DNA of 64,000 bases. Source: Cunninghamia lanceolata (Eukaryota; Streptophyta; Pinopsida; Cupressales; Cupressaceae). Below the pieces are notes generated by a model. That model saw only the letters and a program-made list of their open reading frames with translations. It ran no database searches and was not told the origin of the DNA. Positions 56,881 through 64,000 of this stretch are shown here, one piece after another. Position 1 is the first letter of the stretch, and the number at the start of each line of letters is the position of its first letter. The stretch is taken from positions 3,622,501 to 3,686,500 of the forward strand of contig BSBN01001017.1 of NCBI GenBank assembly GCA_027924645.1, in the 5' to 3' direction. The position numbers were made by a program, and so were the translations under genes.

Positions 56881-57382
56881 TCAGATCAAGATGCTCTAAT
56901 ATCTGCTCATTTTCCCAAGTAGCATCCTCCACAGGCAAGTTTTTTCATTTCACTACGTATTCTCTGATAGTCCTCCTCAAAGTGTGTTCCCTGGTATCAA
57001 TTATAGCTTCTGGTACCAAAATCGATTTCCCCTCTTCATCAAAAGGAGGTAACTTTGTTGAACGTGTCACATTATGTCCCAATGCCTTCTTGAGGCGAGA
57101 TACATGAGACACATTGTGTACCCTGCTACCTGCTGGCAACTCTAGCTCATAAGCCACTTCTCCAATTTTCTTGGAGATCCTGAAAGGTCCATAGTACCAT
57201 GGCTTAAGCTCCTCTGCTCCACTCTTCTTCAGAGTGGATTGCCTATAGGGCTACAGCATTAAGTAAACCATGTCACCTATCTCAAATGATCGCTCAGTCC
57301 TCTGCTGATCTGCATACTGCTTCTGTTGATTCTGAGCCTTCTGTATGTTCTCCTTCAAAGACCTCATGATATCCTGACTCTC
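56870..57382 (-). pseudogene. integrase C-terminus and chromodomain (Element 4)
   Basis: RSFEIGDMVYL, YGPFRISKKIGEVAYELELP, HVSRLKKALGHN, ILVPEAIIDTREHTLRR and REYVVK-KNLPVEDATWENEQ. The chromodomain tryptophan after VVK is a stop (56944 region), and another stop lies near 57255. Chromodomains of this type recognise methylated histone H3. Confidence 0.9.
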
Positions 57383-57590
57383 CTATAGAAGGCCTTTGGC
57401 CTTAGGCACTCTGCTATCACCAAACAACAAATCCACAAAGCTCGGTGCCTCATACCCATACAAAGCCATGAAGGGTGACATCTGAATTGACATGTGATAA
57501 GTGGAGTTATAACAATACTCGCCCATGTGAAGCCACTTAATCCATGACTTTTGCTGCCCTACTACATAATTTCTGAGGTATCCTTCCACC
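57383..57590 (-). pseudogene. integrase core, distal part (Element 4)
   Basis: EGYLRNYVVGQQKSWIKWLH, STYHMSIQMSPFMALYGYEA: the segment after the catalytic Glu, completing the integrase core interrupted by the hAT element (TSD cttccacc at 57583-57590). Confidence 0.88.
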
Positions 57591-57942
57591 CATAGTTGGA
57601 AAACCCGACTCGCCAAAAAACTCGGCAAGCCCAAAATTGGCGAGTCAAAAAAAACTCGGAGAAAACTCGGCAAAAAACTCGAGAACTTATAAAATTGCTT
57701 AAATTTCATTAGAAACGCTTTTTTTTTTTGCAAAATTCATTAGCAAGATGAATCCAATGAGTCTATAAATGAGTACAAAAGTGCTTTCCATTAAATTTAA
57801 TTGACTTTAATGCAAATTGATTACAAAATCGCATTCTCATGCAGAATCCTGATGGCTGAAAGCCTGATAGTCTAATAGAAATTACAATAGATAGCTGAAA
57901 ATGAAAATAGTAAAACTAGAAGTAAATACTAAATACAACATA

Positions 57943-58440
57943 TTACACCTTCCTCTTCCCTAATTTAGTCAAAGCTAGGGAAGAGGTTGATGCTCTAGTC
58001 CTGCGAGTACGCGGTGCCGGTGGCTCCTCGGTTGGCATGGAAGGCTGTGGCTGAGGCTCGACCACCATCCTGGAAATATCTGGCTCTGGCAATGACTCCT
58101 CACCCTCATGAATGTCCTCCAACCCTCCATCTCTTGTTGCACCCACATCCTCCATTGCCTGTCTCTCGAAATCAAGAATCCCGTCTGCGATAAACAATAG
58201 AGGTTGCTCATCCCGCCCTGTCCAATCACTATAAGGATCTATCTCATCCAAATCAATAGGATCCAGTGATTTGTCCTCTACTCTTTTTGTGCGCAACCGA
58301 AGGTTGAATTGCACAAAGACAAGGTCATTGAGGCGCTTTTGAGCTAATTTGTTCCTCTTCTTCATGTGAATGGCCTCAAACAAGGTCCAATTCTACTCAC
58401 AACTGGATGCACTACAAAGCTCCTATTTTCCATGCCTTAG
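57943..58440 (-). pseudogene. hAT transposase C-terminal dimerisation region
   Basis: The minus strand gives CSASSCE, a stop in place of the usual Arg, NWTLFEAIHMKKRNK, then LNDLVFVQFNLRLRTKRVED and an acidic proline-rich tail ending at 57943. The CxRNWSxFExIHxKKRNRL block is the hallmark of the hAT family dimerisation domain. The catalytic part is missing. Confidence 0.88.
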
Positions 58441-58489
58441 AATTACAAATCATGTCAAATTCCACAACATTTTACTAAGGGGTCCTTGT

Positions 58490-58725
58490 TCTTTCACCCT
58501 GATGCATGTTCCTGAAACCCTGAATTTGGCTAAGTTTGAAACCCTAAAACCCTGAAAAATTGGTTAAGTCTAAAATCTGATGGATCCTCCAAAATCTAGA
58601 ATTTGCATGTTAAATCCCATGGATCTAGAACCTATCTCAAACATCCTGACAGTATATTTCAAAATATTTAAAGTAATATACAAACTTATACTTAAATGTA
58701 TTTCGAAATATACTGTCACGACCCT
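58490..58725. repeat. foldback shared with Element A
   Basis: 19-bp arms gacagtatatttcaaaata (58648-58666) and tatttcgaaatatactgtc (58699-58717), one mismatch, plus flank homologous to 3606-3830 in reverse orientation. Confidence 0.85.
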
Positions 58726-58817
58726 GTTATGCTTTTACCTGCGCAGGCTGCAAGTCTCTGTCGAAAACTCGACGAGTTTTCGGCAGAGACTCACCAGAAT
58801 GACTCGACGAGTTTAAG

Positions 58818-61227
58818 TGTCATGTCCCTCTATTAATTGAATTAACTATTCAAAAATATGTCTATAAATCATGAATTAAATATATCTATTGAATGTAATT
58901 ACATTCAATATCATAAATTAAATATATATAGTATAATATTATTATAATATGTAAATAAATATGAATTGAATATTATAAATTAATAATTATTAATATTATA
59001 AAATATTACAAATCAGATATTATAGATATCATAAATAATAATATTATAGATATTATAGATATCATAGATATCATAGATATCATATATTATAGATATTATA
59101 GATATTATAGATATCATATATTATAGATATTATAGATATTACAAATCAGATATTATAGATATCATAAATAATAATAAGTATAATTATTATTTATAAAATA
59201 AATATTAACAAGGGGTAAATTGACCCAAAGAAGAGGCCGATGACAAAGTCTAAAGTCATCATAATGTGTGGATATTACATCATGGGTCCCAGCTGAACAT
59301 GAAATCCCATTACATAATACTTGCTCAAATAATAGTGGGGTCCACCACTCATTAAACCCAGCTATAAAATAATTAAAAAAAGGAATCAATTATAAGAAAG
59401 TGGCATAAAGAATAAATCATGAGTTTCTTAAGGTAGCGTTCACTTTGACCATGGTCTCATATACAAGCAACACTAATATGTTTATAAGACGAAAAAGCCT
59501 AAGACATACGATTCCAAGGCTTTGATTTGCTAAATACAAGTCAGCAAGTCTTTTAAAAAGAAAACCACGGTTAGTAGATGGTAGCCGATCATTAGAAAGA
59601 CCAGCAATTATGTTAAAGAAGGCTGCAATCAAGCATCGTTAATATTAGAAAAGGCAGTAATTAGTATAAATAATGATCAGATTATAATGTCATGACCGGC
59701 AATCCTCTAAATGACAATCGCAGCCCAACTAATAAGCGATCAAGGTCATAGTTAATAATTGTAATCAATAAATATGTTAAGTTAACAAAAAGAGCGACTC
59801 TTTCTAAAGGGCGGACTTCTTGGGAGACACGACTATTGACAAAATCATATAAGAGAGATCGATGGAGGCAGCTTGAGGACGGAAGGGAATCACTCACAAT
59901 CAACCATCGATCATCCAACATTCTCTCTGCATAAAAACTCAGGAAAAATAAGATAATTTCTGAGTAATAAGGAATACTTATTGAGTATTATAACAGCAGA
60001 TTGATTACATTGAATGGTGACCACAATTAAAGGGAAATAATCGAACAACAGATCTTCATATCAGCGAATGAGCAATTAACATCTGTTCGGACCAAAAACA
60101 TATAAATACATCTAAAGCAATACACAGCAGCAGATTGAATTGAAAGCATAAGCAATATAAAGCAGAGTTCCATTTAACAACAGCCAGCATCTTCATTGAA
60201 TCTACCCATCAACCAAGACAGGACTGAAGGTATGTAAATTATGTTCATCTCATCTCATAAACGCAATTTATGAAATGATAGATAGAAGTTTGATAAATCA
60301 ATGGCATAATGATTATGATATGCATTAGAAGTAATGTTCACATTTTAGATTCTCCATATTATAAAATAGACTTACAAAGATAAGTGATTGTGTTTATAAT
60401 TAATATTGATGATAACCATAATTCAATGAAATAAGAAAAGTAGATTGATCTCAGAAATGAGATCATGAATAAGCATTAATATGATAAATGAATTCAATGA
60501 TGATAATGAAATGTCATCATGTGACATATGATTGATCAATTATGACATACGGTCAAGATGCAATATAAGGCATCATGTGCAAAATGATAAGGACTTAGAA
60601 ATCATAGGATTAAGCCATATTCGAAAGGAGGATTAGCCTCATCATTAATCATCTCGCCATCCTAGGTGTATGGGTAAGTTAAGAGAATGTTATTGGACCT
60701 AGGTAACCCCAAGAAGATGAAGTACCTCCGGGTGTGAGGCGAAGTCTCTTGGGCCAAGTGTCGAAGTACCTCCGGGTGTGAGGTGAAGCCTTGGGCCTAT
60801 GGTATGATGAGCTCATCAATGTGATTTGTGCCCTACGGTAGGTGACTCTCCAATAGATGAGATGGGAAGTCTTTGGAGCCAATTGGTGAGGTGGGAAGCC
60901 ATCGGGGCTTCCGTAAGGGATGGTTGTGTCTCCTTAACGAACCATGCCTATAGAATTAGAGTGGATTAATGATAAGGCGACATATGATCCTTCCAAGAAT
61001 AGCACTTGAGGTCTATGAATATTAATATGAATATAAGTATGAATATGACTATGAATATAAATTATGTGATTATGGAATTATAAATTCTAGATAAATATGG
61101 AAAGAATATGGATCTATGCTAATTATGATATGAAAAGAGAAAATTTGGAATACTAATGTTTCCTTTTTGTAAGTTGAAATTGTGCAAAGTTGTGAACAGT
61201 TTGAGCTTACTAGAAGGGGACATTACA
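58818..61227 (+). mobile_element. solo LTR nested in the hAT element
   Basis: TGTCATGTCCCT...GGGGACATTACA, 2,410 bp, perfect TSD ttaag (58813-58817 and 61228-61232). Carries the Element 2-type modules ('gaagtacctccgggtgtgag', 'cttgggccaag') at 60690-60950 and a short-period array of 'atagatatcat' near 59030-59165. No genes. Confidence 0.93.
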
Positions 61228-61309
61228 TTAAGTCAAGAAAACTCATTTGCAAAAAAAACTCGCGGTTTTTTTAAGACTCACTGAATTTTCGGCGAGTTTG
61301 CCAACTATG

Positions 61310-62047
61310 CTTCCACCCATTTATTGACAATCTCTGTCTGGCCATCTGTCTGTGGGTGGTAGCTCGTACTAGGAGTGAGCTCTGTCCCTGTCAACCTGAA
61401 GAGCTCTTGCCAAAAATTACTAAGGAACCTGTTGTCCCTATCACTCACAATACTCCGTGGCAACCAATGTAGACGGAATACCTCTCGGAAAGATAATTCT
61501 GCAACCTGAGCTACAGTGAAGGTGGTAGGAATGGCAAAGAAGTGAGCATACTTTGTCAATCTGTCCACTACCACATAGATACAATCCCTGCCTTGGACTT
61601 TAGGTAAGCCTATGATAAAGTCCATAGAAATGCTATCCCATTTCCTCTCAGGTATGGGCAGGGGCTGCAATAAACCACCTAGGAAAGAGTGCTCTTGTTT
61701 ATTCTGTTGGCATATCAGACACTCACATACTGCATAACCTTTGTTTTGAGGCCCTTCCATGTGAACCTCTCTCTGACCTGCCTGTATGTTTTGAAGCACC
61801 CCGAATGTCTTGCCATAGGCAAGTCATGGAATGCCCTCAAAACCTTCTGCTTCATCTCTGATCCTGACACTAAGTAGATCATGTCCTTGTAAATGATTAA
61901 ATCATTTACCACTGTGTATCTGTCATCCCTGATAGTGCCATCAATTATTCCCGTAGCCCATTTGTCCTTTGCATATTCTGCAATGATCATCTCTCTCCAG
62001 TCATCTGAAATATTACCTAGTGCACACAAATGGGGTCTCCTGGACAA
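61310..62047 (-). pseudogene. integrase zinc-binding domain and core (Element 4)
   Basis: HDLPMARHSGCFKTYRQ...CLICQQ (HHCC; the usual Gly before the second His is Arg), then [26 protein letters not shown] and QTDGQTEIVNKWVE (catalytic D, D, E), all present. A frameshift joins the two frames near 61730. Cut at 61310 by the hAT insertion. Confidence 0.92.
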
Positions 62048-62455
62048 GGCGTCAGCAACTATGTTTTTCTTACCTTTGACATAAACAATGTCAAAGTCGT
62101 AGGCCTGAAGTTTGCTGACCCACTTCTGCTGCCTCTAATTCAGGTCCTTCTGACCAAGGAAATGTTTCAGACTGTTGTCATCTATCTTCACCACAAACTT
62201 GCTCCCCAATAGATATTGTCTGAATTTAGCCAACGCATGCATGATGGCTAACATCTCCTTGTCATAAATGCTATAACTTTGCTCTACACCCCTCAATTTC
62301 CTGCTCTCATATGCTATGGGGTGTTTATCCTGCGTAATCACCGCACCAATGCCTTCTCCAGAGGCATCACACTACAACTCAAAAGGTTTGCTGAAATCTA
62401 GAATAACCAACACAGGACAAGTGTTCATAATCCCCTTGAACTTATCAAAACACTC
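62048..62455 (-). pseudogene. RNase H (Element 4)
   Basis: KHPIAYESRKLRGVEQSYSI, DKEMLAIMHALAKFRQYL, DNSLKHFLGQKDLN and, after a stop, YDFDIVYVKGKKNIVADALS. Usual Ty3 RNase H and tether. The first Asp block lies upstream of 62341 and is degraded. Confidence 0.9.
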
Positions 62456-63200
62456 CTATGTACCTCCTGTCCAACTGAATGCATCCTTTCGAGTCAAATC
62501 TGTGAGGGGGGCAGCTGACTGTGAAAACCCCTTCACAAATCTACAGTAATACTCACAAAGACCAAGGAATCCCTTCAACTGAGAGAGATTCTTTGGTGGC
62601 GGCCAGTCCATGATTGCCTGAATCTTCTCCGGGTCTACCTTCACACTACTAGCACTGATGATATGACCTAAGTATAACAACTCGGTCATCCCAAACTCAC
62701 ACTTTGACATTTTTGCATACAGTGACTCCCACTCTCAAATGCTCAAGGCAATGTCAATGTGTTTCAGATGCTCCTCCCAAGTCCTGTTGTAAATCAATAT
62801 GTCATCAAAAAATATCAGCATGAATCTCCTCAGCTGCTCTCTGAACACCCTGTTCATACAGGATTGGAAGGTGGCTGGTGCATTGGTCAAACCAAATGGC
62901 ATGACCAAGAACTCAAAGTGCCCATAATGGCACCTGAAAGCTGTCTTCTCCACATCTTCATCCCTGACCTGAATCTGGTGATATCCGGATCTCAAATCTA
63001 TCTTGGAGAAGTAACAAGCCCCGTGCAACTCATCTATCATCTCATCAATGCGGGGTATAGGGTATCTGTTTTAATGGTCTTCTTATTGAGCTCCCTATTG
63101 TCAATGCACATTTTGAGAGTCCCCTCCTTTTTCTTCACTAAGACCACTGATGATGCGAATGGGTTTTTACTTGGCCTGATGTGCCCCATCTCGAGAAGCT
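62456..63200 (-). pseudogene. reverse transcriptase (Element 4)
   Basis: MGHIRPSKNPFASSVVLVKK, a frameshift near 63065, [34 protein letters not shown], the catalytic FFDDILIY (both aspartates kept), a stop near 62733, then YLGHIISASSVKVDPEKIQ and KGFLGLCEYYCRFVKGFSQ. Better preserved than the RT of Element 1. Confidence 0.93.
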
Positions 63201-63831
63201 CTTTGATAGCCTTCTCGATCTCATCCTTATACCTCTTCGGGTGCCTGTAAGGTGTAGTAATCACTGGTTTGGCACCCTCCTCCAACTCAATAACGTGCTC
63301 AATACCCCTATCAGAGGGTTTACCTAGTGGTATGTCACTAAACACTTTGGTGTGTTTAGATAAGAGAGCATGTATGTCAGGTGGATACTCACGCTTCTGT
63401 TGTTCTGATACTGCAGGCATCACCATCACCTCTGCTACCCACTGCACCTGATCATGTCGAATCAATCTCTCCATCCTCTTGAGTGAAACCACTTTCAAAC
63501 CACCATCTGAAATGCCCCTGAGCACACGTCGTACTCCATTCACCTCAAAGTTCATCTCCATCGTCCTCAAGTTGAGTGTGAACTCTCCAATGTCATGCAA
63601 CCATCGCATACCTAACACCACATCCATCTCACCCATGCTAACAACATAGAAATCAGACTGGCATGTATAATTGATCAACAATATGGTGAGATTAGGTATC
63701 CTCCTTGTGCAGGTGAGTACAAATCCATCACCTACCCTCACCTTAAATCCTTCAAACTCCTCAGTCTTCAGTCCCCGCTTTGCAACCAAGCCCTCATCTA
63801 TGAAGTTATGAGTGGCACCTGTGTCAAGCAA
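63201..63831 (-). pseudogene. aspartic protease and linker (Element 4)
   Basis: LDTGATHNFIDEGLVAKRGL with an intact DTGA active site, then DVVLGMRWLHDIGEF and the linker IEHVIELEEGAKPVI...YRHPKRYKDEIEKAIKELL running in one frame into RT. A stop just upstream (around 63838) separates it from gag. Confidence 0.93.
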
Positions 63832-64000
63832 TGTAATAACTCATTGTCCACCCAATACTCCTCTAATCCAGAATGATCCCTCTCTGAATGCTCGAGAGAT
63901 GTACTGTAGGTAGGGCGGTTTCCTCCTTATCTAATACTTCGGACGCAACATCAATCACTGAATCATTATCCTCGGATTGCTGCTCTGAATGTGTCTCTGA

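Larger units (their letters stand above)
57591..61309 (-). mobile_element. hAT transposon in the integrase, with nested LTR
   Basis: Perfect 8-bp TSD cttccacc (57583-57590 and 61310-61317) and inverted ends CATAGTTGG.../...CCAACTATG. Subterminal zones carry many actcgg/cgagtt motifs, typical transposase-binding repeats of hAT elements. It keeps only the tail of a transposase. Without the solo LTR it is about 1.3 kb, hence an internally deleted copy. Confidence 0.92.
55363..64000 (-). mobile_element. Element 4: chromovirus (Ty3/gypsy), partial, interrupted
   Basis: 3' LTR, PPT, chromodomain, integrase, RNase H, RT and protease read in order from 55363 up on the minus strand; gag, PBS and 5' LTR lie beyond the window. 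A hAT element (57591-61309) sits in the integrase. Close to Element 1 in protein sequence but with a different LTR family (that of 11214-14287). Confidence 0.92.

Overview
The window is nuclear DNA of a seed plant with a very large, transposon-dominated genome. Long introns, chromodomain Ty3/gypsy elements, hAT transposons, an endogenous caulimovirid and near absence of host genes point to a gymnosperm, probably a conifer. That assignment is inference; the kingdom is not in doubt. No bacterial-type genes, rRNA, tRNA or CRISPR were found. Almost every base belongs to a mobile element, and many insertions can be delimited to the base by target-site duplications (TSDs).

Layout. 1-682: end of an LTR. 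About 683-1987 and 9487-10860: one endogenous caulimovirid (minus strand) split by Element A (1988-9486, TSD ctacc). Element A is a TG...CA element with no detectable LTR pair. It carries repeat-rich ends, a promoter, a 5'-UTR intron and a decayed reading frame of about 1,095 codons for an unrecognised protein. 10861-18080: remnant of a plus-strand gypsy element whose gag is broken by two solo LTRs (11214-14287, itself holding 11603-13196; and 15289-17804, itself holding a 773-bp hAT element). 18081-19811: leader and 5' LTR of a minus-strand element. 19812-24990: degenerate gypsy protease and repeats, with a solo LTR at 21182-23038. 25029-26345: four clean phase-0 exons of a LAF3/YtcJ-like amidohydrolase (minus), the only host-type gene. 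26730-27361 plus 35209-35300: hAT transposase fragment (plus), cut by Element 2 (27362-35208, TSD gactc) and by Element B (35301-38645, TSD aactc), a short relative of Element A.

38830-39335: tail of another hAT transposase (minus). 39551-48812: Element 1, a complete but decayed chromovirus (minus, TSD tcagt) with a solo LTR inside its 3' LTR, inserted in a small minisatellite. 48878-51293: eroded LTR sequence. 51294-55362: Element 3 (minus), a relative of Element 2 in internal sequence, cut by Element 4. 55363-64000: Element 4, a second chromovirus (minus) running off the window; its integrase is interrupted by a hAT element (57591-61309, 8-bp TSD) that itself contains a solo LTR (58818-61227).

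How the parts relate. Elements 1 and 4 encode gag-pol and could have supplied proteins to the non-coding Elements 2 and 3, which share the hairpin and purine tract beside the 3' LTR. Seven solo LTRs against two complete two-LTR elements point to frequent LTR-LTR recombination. Element A/B, its internal gene and its dyad arrays are the least familiar components.
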